A DNA stretch of 36,061 bases, taken from NCBI GenBank assembly GCA_964443845.1, contig CAYUFA010000022.1, forward strand, positions 1 through 36,061, read 5' to 3'. Positions 15,206-24,000 of this stretch are shown here, in pieces. The notes beneath the pieces are model-generated. The model was not told the origin of the DNA and did no database searches. It saw nothing but the letters and a program-made list of their open reading frames with translations. Every line of letters begins with the position of its first letter. Position 1 is the first letter of the stretch. The DNA is from UBA9214 sp964443845. GTDB lineage: Bacteria; Pseudomonadota; Gammaproteobacteria; UBA9214. The translations under genes were made by a program, and so were the position numbers.

Positions 15206-15232
15206 GATGAAGGTGACTTCTTCAAGGCGGGA

Positions 15233-15922
15233 TCAACCCATCTGTTTTTCCCGGATCTCGTCGAGGATCTTGCAATCGATGCACAGGGTCGCCGTGGGGC
15301 GCGCCTCGAGACGCTTGACACCGATTTCCACGCCACAGGCCTCGCAGTAGCCAAACTCGTTGCTATCGAGGTGGCGGATGGATTCGTCGATTTTCTTGAT
15401 CAGCTTGCGTTCACGGTCCCGTGCGCGCAATTCCATGCTGAACTCGGATTCCTGGGTGGCGCGATCGTTCGGGTCAGGGAAGTTGGCGGCGTCATCCTGC
15501 ATGTGATGGACGGTGCGGTCCACCTCCTCCATCAGGCTGCGTTTCCAGGCCAGCAGGATGTTACGGAAATGTTCCACCTGCATTTCGTTCATGTATTCCT
15601 CGCCCTTTTTCTCGATGTACGGGGCGATGCCGGGCACCGGGCCGATCTGTGCGGGCGGCTTCCGGGAGGCCGTCCTGGCGGGCTTTCCGCTCGGGCTGGC
15701 GGTCCTGGCGGCAGCGGGCTTTCTGGCCGGGCTGGCGGTCCTGGTGGCAGCGGGCTTTCTCGCCGGGCTGGCGGTCCTGCCGGTGGCAGCGGGCTTTTTG
15801 GCGGTTGCCTTTTTCCGCGCGGCGGCCTTCTTCGCTGTGACCTTTTTCTTCGCCGCTTTCGGAGCAGCCGCTTTCTTCTTGCCCGCGGTTTTGGCCTTCA
15901 CTGCCTGCTTCTTTACAGCCAT
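15233..15922 (-). CDS. dksA: RNA polymerase-binding factor DksA with long basic N-terminal tail
   Basis: DksA binds the RNAP secondary channel and, with ppGpp, adjusts rRNA and amino-acid promoters. Residues about 93-229 match the whole of E. coli DksA: PYIEKKGEEYMNEMQVEHF, coiled-coil tip FPDPNDRATQESEF with the key Asp150, Asp153 and Ala155, and a four-Cys zinc finger (CEACG...CIDC). Residues 1-92 are an added tail rich in Lys, Ala and Pro, with repeats of RTASPARKPAA, like histone H1 or AlgP tails. Total 229 residues against 151 in E. coli. The ATG at 15922 has GGAG ten bases upstream and lies about 110 bases from the predicted promoter. Confidence 0.96.
   Translation of the reverse strand: MAVKKQAVKAKTAGKKKAAAPKAAKKKVTAKKAAARKKATAKKPAATGRTASPARKPAATRTASPARKPAAARTASPSGKPARTASRKPPAQIGPVPGIAPYIEKKGEEYMNEMQVEHFRNILLAWKRSLMEEVDRTVHHMQDDAANFPDPNDRATQESEFSMELRARDRERKLIKKIDESIRHLDSNEFGYCEACGVEIGVKRLEARPTATLCIDCKILDEIREKQMG
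15681..15791. repeat. tandem repeat (36/36/39 bp) inside the dksA tail
   Basis: Three consecutive units beginning GGCTTTC and containing CGGGCTGGCGGTCCTG: 15681-15716, 15717-15752 and 15753-15791, followed by a fading fourth. They encode the RTASP.(R/G)KPAA repeats. Units differ by a few bases and one extra codon, so copy number probably varies between strains. Confidence 0.85.
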
Positions 15923-16034
15923 CAGGATGCTCTCCGGGTGGTGCTTTATAACTGCCTGTTATTACATGAAATTGTTCAGAATTTCCGGCGTGGATTAGAG
16001 TGGTTTTTAGCGCCGGATCGATTCAGGGGCGTTA

Positions 16035-16062
16035 TTTATACGCCACTTTCACCATTAGTCAA
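16035..16062 (-). promoter_or_regulatory. predicted sigma70 promoter of dksA
   Basis: On the minus strand TTGACT (16062-16057), a 16-bp spacer and TATAAA (16040-16035) closely match the sigma70 consensus. The -10 is embedded in GGCGTATAAATAACGCC, an inverted repeat, and is followed by a GC-rich discriminator. The transcript would carry a leader of about 105 bases before dksA. Confidence 0.75.
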
Positions 16063-16160
16063 GAAATTGCAGGCGCGGCAAAACGGCCCGTTTGCACTGC
16101 CGCAACATGGTTCGGCATCATGCATGGCCCGAGCGAAATTTCCTGGACCAGGGACAAACG

Positions 16161-16937
16161 ATGAGCAGGCACCTGCAGGCAGTATTGCTGGATGTGGATG
16201 GCACACTGGCGGATACCGAGGAAGTGCACCGGCAGGCGTTCAACGCGGCATTCGCCGCAGCGGGGCTGGACTGGGACTGGAGCCAGGCGCTGTATCACGA
16301 GTTGCTTGCGGTCACGGGAGGCAAGGAACGTATCCGCTACTACCTGCAGCGCGAGCGTCCGGATTTCGTGTTGCCGGACGACGCGGACGCGTTCATCGCC
16401 GGCCTGCACCAGGCGAAGACCCGCATGTACGTCGCGGCACTGGCCGGCGGACAGGTGCCGTTGCGTCCGGGCGTGGAGCGTCTGCTGGCGGATGCGCGCA
16501 GGCACGGGTTGCGCCTCGCGATCGTGACCACGACCACGCCGGACAACATCACCGCGCTGCTCGAACATTCCTTTACGCAGGATGTATCCGCCTGGTTCGA
16601 GGTGATCGCGGCCGGCAGTGTGGTCCCGGCCAAGAAGCCGGCGCCGGATATTTACCACTACGCCTTGCAGCAGCTGCAGCTGGAAGCGGAGGATTGCATC
16701 GCGATCGAGGACTCGCTCAACGGACTGCAGTCCGCGGTCGCCGCCGGTGTTCCCACCCTGATCACGATCAATCCGTACACGGCCCGGCAGGACTTCACTG
16801 GTGCCGTCCTGGTACTCGATCATCTCGGCGAGCCGGGCATGCCCTGCACGGTGCTGGCCGGCGCACCTTCACCCGACGGGCTGGTGGACGCGGCATTCCT
16901 TGTGCGTCTGCACGCCGCTGCCGCCGGCGTGACCTGA
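16161..16937 (+). CDS. cbbY: HAD-superfamily phosphatase, CbbY-like
   Basis: CbbY proteins remove a phosphate from xylulose 1,5-bisphosphate, a misfire product that inhibits RuBisCO. The 258-residue protein has the HAD nucleophile motif LLDVDGTLADTEE (Asp11, Asp13), the CbbY-like AFNAAFAAAGLDW and TGGKERIRYYL stretches, the motif II Thr region IVTTTT, Lys in PAKKPAPDIY, and IEDSLNG. These resemble phototroph/chemolithotroph CbbY more than Gph or YcjU. The ATG at 16161 has AGGGA seven bases upstream. It is eight bases before the aminotransferase. No RuBisCO gene is in view, so the substrate is an inference; another sugar-phosphate is possible. Confidence 0.8.
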   Translation: MSRHLQAVLLDVDGTLADTEEVHRQAFNAAFAAAGLDWDWSQALYHELLAVTGGKERIRYYLQRERPDFVLPDDADAFIAGLHQAKTRMYVAALAGGQVPLRPGVERLLADARRHGLRLAIVTTTTPDNITALLEHSFTQDVSAWFEVIAAGSVVPAKKPAPDIYHYALQQLQLEAEDCIAIEDSLNGLQSAVAAGVPTLITINPYTARQDFTGAVLVLDHLGEPGMPCTVLAGAPSPDGLVDAAFLVRLHAAAAGVT

Positions 16938-16945
16938 TCTGCGCC

Positions 16946-18100
16946 ATGGCCATCGCGGCACGCATGCAGCGGATCCAGCCATTTCACGTCATGGCGCTGC
17001 TGGCGCGTGCGCGGGAGCTGGAGGCCGCCGGGCGTTCGATCATCCACATGGAAATCGGCGAGCCGGATTTCGTGACCCCGCAACCGGTCATCGATGCCGG
17101 CCATGCCGCCCTGCAGGCCGGGCTGACCCACTACACCCCGGCAACCGGCCTGCCGGAACTGCGCCGGCGCATCGCGCGTCACTACCGCGACCGCTATGCC
17201 GTCGAAGTCGATCCGCTACGGATCGTCGTGACCCCGGGTGCCTCCAGTGCCCTGCAGCTGGTGCTGGCCGCGCTGGTCGATCCCGGTTCACGCGTGTTGC
17301 TGACCGATCCCGGCTACCCCTGCAACCGCAACTTCGTCTATCTGCTGAATGCCGAGCCGGTCGGGATGCCGGTCGGCGCGGATACGGCCTGGCAACCTTC
17401 CGTAGCGCAGGTGCAGGCACACTGGAACGAGGACACCAGTGTGCTGCTGCTGGCCTCGCCGTCCAACCCGACCGGGACCCTGCTGGATCCCGGGTGCATG
17501 CACGGTTATCTGGACGTGGTGCGCGCCGGGGGCGGCACACTGGTCATCGACGAGATCTATCACGGTCTGACCTACGGGGCGGCGGCGCCCACGGCGCTGT
17601 CGGTGTCCGACGAGATCTGCGTGATCAACAGTTTCTCGAAATACTTCGGCATGACCGGCTGGCGGCTGGGCTGGCTGGTGGCCCCGCCGGCGCTGGTACC
17701 GGAACTCGACAAGCTGGCGCAGAACCTGTTCCTGGCCGCGCCGACGCTGTCACAGCATGCCGCGTTACAGGCCTTCGAAGCCCCGGCCACCGGGATCCTC
17801 GAACAGCGCTGCGCATACTTCCGGCAACGCCGGGACTACCTGTTGCCGGCCCTGCGGGAACTGGGTTTCGGTATCCCGGTGCCACCGGACGGCGCCTTTT
17901 ACCTGTATGCCGATTGCAGCCGTTTTACGCGGGACAGCTTTGCCTTCTCGCATCGCCTGCTCGAGGAGGCCGGGGTGGCGATCACGCCCGGCATCGATTT
18001 CGGGAGTTATCGTGCCGGTGAGCACGTGCGCTTTGCCTACACCACGTCGCTGGAAAACCTGCGGGAAGGCGTGCGGCGACTGCGGGATTTTCTCCTGTAG
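16946..18100 (+). CDS. PLP-dependent class I/II aminotransferase
   Basis: A 384-residue fold-type I aminotransferase. Visible motifs are IHMEIGEPDF, VVTPGASSALQL, the substrate-side SPSNPTGT, DEIYHGL and the PLP lysine Lys232 in NSFSKYFGMTGWRLGW, then VRFAYTTSLENL near the end. The pattern fits the aspartate/aromatic or alanine aminotransferase-like group; the amino donor cannot be told from motifs. The ATG at 16946 keeps the family-typical AARMQRIQPFHVMALLARA start; the frame is open far upstream, but that is antisense or out-of-frame sequence. Cotranscribed with cbbY (8-bp gap). Its stop codon TAG is the first triplet of the 18097 repeat element. Confidence 0.93.
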   Translation: MAIAARMQRIQPFHVMALLARARELEAAGRSIIHMEIGEPDFVTPQPVIDAGHAALQAGLTHYTPATGLPELRRRIARHYRDRYAVEVDPLRIVVTPGASSALQLVLAALVDPGSRVLLTDPGYPCNRNFVYLLNAEPVGMPVGADTAWQPSVAQVQAHWNEDTSVLLLASPSNPTGTLLDPGCMHGYLDVVRAGGGTLVIDEIYHGLTYGAAAPTALSVSDEICVINSFSKYFGMTGWRLGWLVAPPALVPELDKLAQNLFLAAPTLSQHAALQAFEAPATGILEQRCAYFRQRRDYLLPALRELGFGIPVPPDGAFYLYADCSRFTRDSFAFSHRLLEEAGVAITPGIDFGSYRAGEHVRFAYTTSLENLREGVRRLRDFLL

Positions 18101-18349
18101 GAGCCTGCGCAGCAGGCGAATGCAGGAACGCATTTCAGCACCAAAGTGCCAGGGCAATCGCCACGGAACAACACGGAATCAGAATCATGGTCTTCCTCGC
18201 CCGAGATTACATCGGTAGCGGCAGCGGATGGGACGCTACCATGGAAATGGCGGCAGACGGAGATCGCGCAGGGCGGAACCGCTGCGCGTTCCGCCCTGCG
18301 CCTGCTTCCGTGGCCATTAGCCTTCGTCGCGCCTGAGATGCGCTCCTAC
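18097..18349. repeat. 253-bp palindromic element with GTAGGAGC/GCTCCTAC ends
   Basis: GTAGGAGC (18097-18104) and GCTCCTAC (18342-18349) are perfect 8-bp inverted ends. The left end continues into a hairpin GCCTGC-GCA-GCAGGC (18103-18117). The right end read on the minus strand, TAGGAGCGCATCTCAGGC, looks like a REP unit of the GTAGGAGCG type seen in pseudomonads and relatives. The element fills the whole gap between two convergent genes and provides both stop codons. No coding sequence is visible in it. Confidence 0.75.
18266..18301. terminator. strong hairpin inside the 18097 element
   Basis: GCGCAGGGCGGAAC (18266-18279) and its exact complement (18288-18301) form a 14-bp stem with an 8-nt loop. 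The flanks (ATGGCGGCAGACGGAG and CTGCTTCCGTGGCCAT) extend it imperfectly. There is no T tract, so it may act as a Rho-independent-like block or as an RNA 3'-end stabiliser for the two convergent genes. Confidence 0.55.
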
Positions 18350-19089
18350 CCGGATTGCAGTTGCTGGTCCCGGAACTCCCCCACCCAAAGGGCCGTGGCG
18401 CCGGCGACGGCGGCCGGCATCGCGAGAAAATTGACCAGCGGGATCATCGTCAGCAACAGCGTACTGCCGCCGAACCCGTAGGCGAGCAGCCGGCGCCGGC
18501 GCAGCAGCTCGCGCTGTTGCGTGAAGAGCAGGCGGTGATTGGCCAGCGGGTAGTCGCAGTATTCGATGGCCAGCATCCAGGCACTGAACAGGCCCCACAG
18601 GACCGGTGCGGCGATGTTGACCACGGGAATGAGGAACAGGATGCCCAGGGGCAGGGCACGCAGCGCGAAGTACAGCAGCTTGCGCAGCTCGGAGACCAGG
18701 CTCGGCACGAAATCCGCGGCCAGCGCACGCCAGCCACCGGTCTCGATCGGCTGCCCGGTGAGATATTTTTCCACGGCCTCGGCCAGCATACCGTTGAACG
18801 GGGCGGCAACGAGGTTGGTGAGCACGGAAAAGCCGTAGAACACCACCAGCACGCCGGTCAGCGCAAACACGGGCCACAGCAGGAATTGCAGCCATTCCAG
18901 CCAGTGTGGCAGGCGGGCCAGCCAGCCGTTGATCAGGCCTTCCAGCCAGATGCCCAGCCCGTACAGGGCGCCGGCAAAACACAGGGTGCTCACCAGCAGC
19001 GGCACCGCGACGTAGCGGCGCAGGCCGGGCTGGCGCAACAGGCGCAGCCCCTGCAGCAGGTAGTACATGCCCGATCGGTGCTTGGCCAT
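18346..19089 (-). CDS. cysZ: sulfate transporter CysZ
   Basis: CysZ is an inner-membrane sulfate permease (EI24 family) feeding cysteine synthesis. The 247-residue protein shows four to six hydrophobic segments (about 25-50, 65-95, 140-175, 205-235), the family stretch NLVAAPFNGMLAEAVEKYLTG and the late motif DYPLANHRLLFTQQRELLRRRR. The ATG at 19089 has AGGA eight bases upstream. In enterics cysZ is divergent from zipA-ligA; here it is on the same side but separated from smc-zipA-ligA by a kinase gene and queF. The stop codon TAG is supplied by the 18097 element. Confidence 0.93.
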   Translation of the reverse strand: MAKHRSGMYYLLQGLRLLRQPGLRRYVAVPLLVSTLCFAGALYGLGIWLEGLINGWLARLPHWLEWLQFLLWPVFALTGVLVVFYGFSVLTNLVAAPFNGMLAEAVEKYLTGQPIETGGWRALAADFVPSLVSELRKLLYFALRALPLGILFLIPVVNIAAPVLWGLFSAWMLAIEYCDYPLANHRLLFTQQRELLRRRRLLAYGFGGSTLLLTMIPLVNFLAMPAAVAGATALWVGEFRDQQLQSG

Positions 19090-19219
19090 ATATGCTGTCC
19101 TGGGTAATGTCTCCGGGCAGGCAAGGATACCCGACCCTCCCCGTACGCGGCACGTTCCGCGCCGCAGATCCCGGACACGTACCGTGGCGCGCCGGCTCCG
19201 GCCGGTGACCGGCCACGGG

Positions 19220-20527
19220 TCACCCGTGTTCCTGCCCGCCGCGTCCGGGCCTGTCTCCCGTCATCGCATACAATGCCAGCAGGGCGCTGCCATAGGCGGC
19301 CTGCTGGTGGCTGGCCGGCACCACGGGCACGCCGCACAGGCGCTCGCGGATGCGGTTCCAGGCCAGGTTCACGGCACCTCCGCCGGTCGTCAGGATGCGC
19401 CGCGGTGCGGGCGCTCCCAGCGTCACCAGGGTGCGGTAGCCGGCCGCCTCGATGGCGGCGATGCCCTCCAGGATGCCCTGGAAAAAGCGCGCATCGTCCG
19501 CGGGGCGCGGCGTCAGCCGGGGCGGCATGGCCGGGTCGCAGACCGGGAAGCGTTCGCCCGGCGCCGGCAGCGGGTAGTAGCCCAGCCCGGTGGGTTGTTC
19601 CGGCAGCAGGCATTGCGTCAGTGCATCGATCTGTGCCGGCGTGAAATACCGGGCCAGTACCGCACCGCCGCTGTTGGAAGCCCCGCCGACCAGCCAGTCC
19701 TGGCCGAGCCGGTGACTGTAGACGCCGAGCGGCGCGTGGAACACCGGGGCCGGTGCACGAATCTTCAGTACCAGCGTGCTGCCCAGTGCCGTGACCGCTT
19801 CCCCGGGGCCGGCTCCCGTGGCGAGAAAGCTCGCGGTGCTGTCGGTGGTGCCGCCCAGTACCCGGGTGTCGGTGGACAGCCCCCAGCGCCTTGCCCAGGC
19901 CGGGGCCAGGGTCCCGATCGGCTGACCGGCGGGCACCACCTGCGGCAGGACGCCCTCCGGCAGGGCCAGCGCCTGCAGCCAGTCCGGCCAGCGGCGTGCC
20001 ACGGCATCGTAGCCGAGCTTGAGGGCGTTGTTTTCGTCGCTGACGCCGTGCCGTCCGCACAGTTGCCCGAGCAGCCAGTCCGCCTGGTGGGCGGCGTGCC
20101 GGACGTGCCGCCCGGCCGGTTGCTCGAGCAGCCACAACAACTTGGCCAGGCTGCTCCCGGCACCCCGGGCCGGGCTGTCCGGCGGGGCCAGGGCCGCGCT
20201 GCGCGCGGCCTGCTCCCGGGCCCGGGTATCGTTATAGAGCAGGGCGGGGGTGACGGGCCGGCCCTGCAGATCGGTGCCGAGCAGGGTGGCGGACGTGCCA
20301 TCCAGGCACAGGGCCTGGATGGCGTGCAGGGAATGCCGCTCGGCGAGCCGGTCGAGATTGGCGAGTAGCGCCTGCCACCACAGCGCCGGGTCCTGCTCCA
20401 CCGCGTCGCCGTCCCGGTGTGGCGACGGCAAGGCAACCCTGGACTCGGCCAGTACCCGGCCTTCCCGGTCAATGACACAGCTGCGGCAGCCCGAGGTGCC
20501 GAAGTCGATGCCGAGATAATGACTCAT
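19220..20527 (-). CDS. FGGY-family sugar kinase, D-ribulokinase-like
   Basis: An ATP-dependent carbohydrate kinase of 435 residues, shorter than classic xylulose or glycerol kinases (about 500). The phosphate-1 motif GIDFGTSGCR has Asp8 and Thr11, a second catalytic Asp229 lies in GGTTDSTASF, the loop VTALGSTLVLK follows, and the nucleotide motif TTGGGAVN lies near the C-terminus. This layout matches the short plant/cyanobacterial D-ribulose kinases, so D-ribulose to ribulose 5-phosphate is a reasonable guess. It sits 36 bp after queF and 130 bp before cysZ on the same strand. A GGCCGGTGACCGGCC palindrome lies five bases after the stop. Confidence 0.85.
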   Translation of the reverse strand: MSHYLGIDFGTSGCRSCVIDREGRVLAESRVALPSPHRDGDAVEQDPALWWQALLANLDRLAERHSLHAIQALCLDGTSATLLGTDLQGRPVTPALLYNDTRAREQAARSAALAPPDSPARGAGSSLAKLLWLLEQPAGRHVRHAAHQADWLLGQLCGRHGVSDENNALKLGYDAVARRWPDWLQALALPEGVLPQVVPAGQPIGTLAPAWARRWGLSTDTRVLGGTTDSTASFLATGAGPGEAVTALGSTLVLKIRAPAPVFHAPLGVYSHRLGQDWLVGGASNSGGAVLARYFTPAQIDALTQCLLPEQPTGLGYYPLPAPGERFPVCDPAMPPRLTPRPADDARFFQGILEGIAAIEAAGYRTLVTLGAPAPRRILTTGGGAVNLAWNRIRERLCGVPVVPASHQQAAYGSALLALYAMTGDRPGRGGQEHG

Positions 20528-20563
20528 GGTGCGGGCCGGGGTGGCGCCGGCCGGGGCGTCGGC

Positions 20564-20953
20564 TCAGGGCAGGGACACGGGCGCGGGTGGTTGCCAGCCC
20601 GCGCGCCGGTACTCCGCGACCACGTCGGTATACACCCCGCCGCGCACGTTGAACTCGGCACGCAGGCGCAGGAAGCGTGGCTGGCAGGCGTCGACCAGGT
20701 CGGAGACGATGCGGTTGGTGACGGCTTCGTGGAAAACGCCCTCGTCGCGGTAGGACCAGATGTACAGTTTCAGGGACTTGAGTTCGATGCAGGCCTGGTC
20801 CGGGACGTATTCCAGGTGCAGGGTCGCGAAGTCGGGCTGGCCGGTTTTCGGGCACAGGCAGGTGAATTCCGGCAGGCGGATGCGGATGGTATAGTCCCGG
20901 TCCGGGTGCGGATTCGCAAAGGTCTCGAGCGCCTTGCTGGGGCGAGTCGTCAT
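20564..20953 (-). CDS. queF: NADPH-dependent 7-cyano-7-deazaguanine reductase QueF (short type)
   Basis: QueF reduces preQ0 to preQ1 in queuosine synthesis. The 129-residue protein is the single-domain (Bacillus YkvM) type rather than the double-length E. coli type. The catalytic Cys34 and acid Asp41 lie in FTCLCPKTGQPDF, followed by the NADPH motif ELKSLKLY, the substrate-binding HEAVTNRI, and FNVRGGVYTDV. The ATG at 20953 is the first start that leaves a normal N-terminus; no good Shine-Dalgarno is seen. Divergent from smc. It links functionally with gluQRS, which acts on queuosine tRNA. Confidence 0.95.
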   Translation of the reverse strand: MTTRPSKALETFANPHPDRDYTIRIRLPEFTCLCPKTGQPDFATLHLEYVPDQACIELKSLKLYIWSYRDEGVFHEAVTNRIVSDLVDACQPRFLRLRAEFNVRGGVYTDVVAEYRRAGWQPPAPVSLP

Positions 20954-21065
20954 GCCGGAACGATACTCGAACCTGCCGCTTAATTCCACGCGGCCGTGCG
21001 GGGTGATGCGGCTGGTTCCAGACACAAGATGCTGTGTGCAAGCCGGTGAGAACAACAAATACTTG

Positions 21066-21071
21066 TATAAA
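21066..21071 (+). promoter_or_regulatory. candidate -10 element for smc
   Basis: TATAAA sits 28 bp before the smc ATG in the 146-bp divergent queF/smc gap. No clear -35 is visible. The predicted leader would be about 20 bases and lacks a Shine-Dalgarno sequence. Weak evidence. Confidence 0.35.
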
Positions 21072-21099
21072 GCAGCACCTCTCAGTACTCTAACCGTCC

Positions 21100-24000
21100 A
21101 TGCGTTTGTCCAAGATCAAGCTGGCCGGTTTCAAGTCGTTCGTGGATCCGACCACCATCCACCTGCCGAGCAACCTGGTCGGCGTGATCGGCCCGAACGG
21201 GTGCGGCAAGTCCAACATCATCGATGCCGTGCGCTGGGTGATGGGCGAGTCCTCGGCGAAGAACCTGCGCGGCGACTCGATGACCGATGTCATCTTCAAT
21301 GGCTCGAACGGCCGCAAGCCGGTCGGCACCGCCAGTATCGAACTGGTCTTCGACAACAAGGATGGCACCATCGGCGGCCAGTACGCGGGCTACAGCGAGA
21401 TCTCCATCCGCCGCCAGGTGAGCCGGGACGGTACCTCGAACTATTTTCTCAACAACACGCGCTGCCGGCGCCGCGACATCACCGACATCTTTCTCGGTAC
21501 CGGCCTTGGCCCGCGCAGCTATTCGATCATCGAGCAGGGCACGATCTCGCGGCTGATCGAGGCGAAGCCGGAGGATCTGCGCGCCTTCCTGGAAGAGGCC
21601 GCCGGGATCTCGAAGTACAAGGAACGCCGCCGCGAGACCGAGAACCGCATCCGCCATACCCGCGAAAACCTCGACCGCCTGAATGACCTGCTGGAGGAAA
21701 TCGAGAAACAGCTGGAAAAGCTCAAGCGCCAGTCGCGCGCCGCTGAGCGCTTCAAGGAACTGAAGGAAGAGGAACGCCGGATCAAGGCGGAGCTGCTGGC
21801 CCTGCGCTACCGGGAAATGCATGCCAGAAGCAGCGCGGGACAGCGCCGCATCCAGGAGCACGAGCTGGCCCTGGAGGCCGAGGTGACGGCGCAGCGCAGT
21901 ATCGAGACGCAACTGGAAAAGCTGCGCGAGCAGCTGGCGGAAGCCAACGAGGCCTATAACGAATCCCAGGGGCGCTTCTACCGTCTGGGCTCGGACGTGG
22001 CGCGTGTCGAGCAGGCCATCCAGCACCATCACGAATCCCGCCAGCAACAGCAGCAGGAGCTGGGGCGCACCAGGCAGACCCTGGAAGAGATCGGGCAACA
22101 TATCCGGCTGGACCGCACGCGCAGTGCAGAGCTCACGGCCAGCATCACCACGCTCGAGCCGGAGCTGCTGCGTGCGCGTGAGCAGGTGGAATTATCCGGC
22201 AACGGACTGGCGGCGGCCGAGCAGGCCATGCGCAGCTGGCAGGTGGAGTGGGACGCATTCAACCAGCGCAGCGCGGAGCGGGTACAGGCGGCGCAGGTGG
22301 AACGCACCCGCCTCGATCACCTCGAGCGCCACGTCATCCAGCTGGACCAGCGCCTGCAGCGGCTGGGCGAGGAGCAGGAGTCCCTGGCCAGCCAGGGCCT
22401 GGAACAGGAAATCGGTACCCTCGCGACCGAGCTGGAAGGGCGCGAGACGCGCGTCAGTGACCTGCAGGTCCGGCTGGAGCAGTTCCCGCAGCGGATCACC
22501 GGGCTGCGCGAGCTGCTGGTGACCCGCGACCAGGAACTCAGCCAGATGCAGAGCGAGCACCACCGTGCCCGCGGGCAGCTGGCATCCCTGGAAACCCTGC
22601 AGCGGGCCGCGCTCGGACAGCGTTCCGAACAGGTCAGCGGCTGGCTGAAAGCACACGGTCTGCAGGGCAGGCAGCGGGTGGCGCAGGCGATCCAGGCCGA
22701 GCCGGGCTGGGAGCACGCCATCGAAACCGCGCTGGGTTTCTATCTCGAGGCCATCTGCGTCAGCCAGCTGGAGCATGTCGAAAGCGTACTCGGCAGCCTG
22801 GAGCAGGGCGATATCGCGCTGTTCGATACCACGGTGGACAGTGCCGCCGCCGGCGCGCCGGCCGGGCGCCGCCTGCTGGCGGAGTGCATCACTTCACCCT
22901 GGCCGCTGCACGGCCTGCTGGATGGCGTCTACATCGCGGATTCGCTGGCCGAGGCGCTGGCCATGCGTGCCGGGCTGTCGGTGCACGAGTCCGTCATTAC
23001 CCGCGATGGCATCTGGATCGGCCGGCACTGGCTGCGGGTGGCGCGTGCTACCGATGCCAGGGCCGGTGTGCTGGAGCGGGAGCGCGAGATCGCCACGCTC
23101 GGCGAGCAGCTGGCGCTGCAGGCGCAGCAGCTCGACCGGCTCGGCAGCGAGATCGGTGCTGCACGCGAGCAGCTGCGCGAGGCAGAGGCGGAGCGCGAGC
23201 AGTTGCAGCAACAGTTCAACCAGGCGCACCGCGAGGCCGGTGACCTGCGTGGCCGGCTGGCCGCGAGTCGCTCGCGCCTGGAGCAGCAACAGGTGCGTAG
23301 CGAACACGTGCAGCAGGAGAGCGGCGACCTGCAGGACGAGAAGCGCCAGGAAGAACAGGAGCGCAGTGCCGCATGGGCACGCCTGGACGAGGCGCTGGAG
23401 GCGACGGAGGCGCTCAAGCTCGAGCGCGAGGAACGCACCGCCCGGCAGCAGCAACTGGCCAGGGTGCTGGAGGAGGCGCGCGAGCGTGCACGTAACGACC
23501 AGCAGGCGGCACACGATCTCGCGCTGCGCGCCGAGTCCGTGCGCGCGGCACTGGCCGGTACGGAGCAGGCGCTGGCGCGCATGCAGGAACAGACCCGCCA
23601 GCTGTCCACGCGGCACGAGGAGCTGACGGCATTGCTTGCACGCGGAGACAGCCCGATCGTCGAGCTGGAACAGGAACTGGAAGGACTGTTGTCGCAACGG
23701 CTCGAATCCGAGCAGCAACTCGCGGCAGCACGCAGGCAGGTGGAGGACGTCGAGCATACGACGCATGAGCTGGACCAGGAACGGATGCGCAAGGAACGCT
23801 TCGTCAGCAGCCAGCGCGAACAGCTGGCACAGGAGCGGATGGCCTGGCAGGAAATCAGGGTGCGTGCGGACACCCTGATGGAACAGATCAGCGCTTCCGG
23901 CTTTGACTACGGAATGCTGCTCGAACAACTGGCGGAGGGGGCCAGTGTCGAGGCCTGGTCGGACCAGGCGGATACCCTCGAGCAGCGCATCCAGCGACTG

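Noticed and set aside
15923..16160. Small gene between dksA and cbbY
   Set aside because: Only the dksA promoter and leader are supported; no start with a ribosome-binding site and conserved-looking peptide was found.
14414..16945. Upstream extension of the aminotransferase frame to 1228 codons
   Set aside because: The extension is antisense to gluQRS and dksA and out of frame with cbbY; the conserved aminotransferase start is at 16946.
18156..18166. Third copy of the CACGGTCGCGGCC repeat at AATCGCCACGG
   Set aside because: Only 11 bases match and similarity stops at once.
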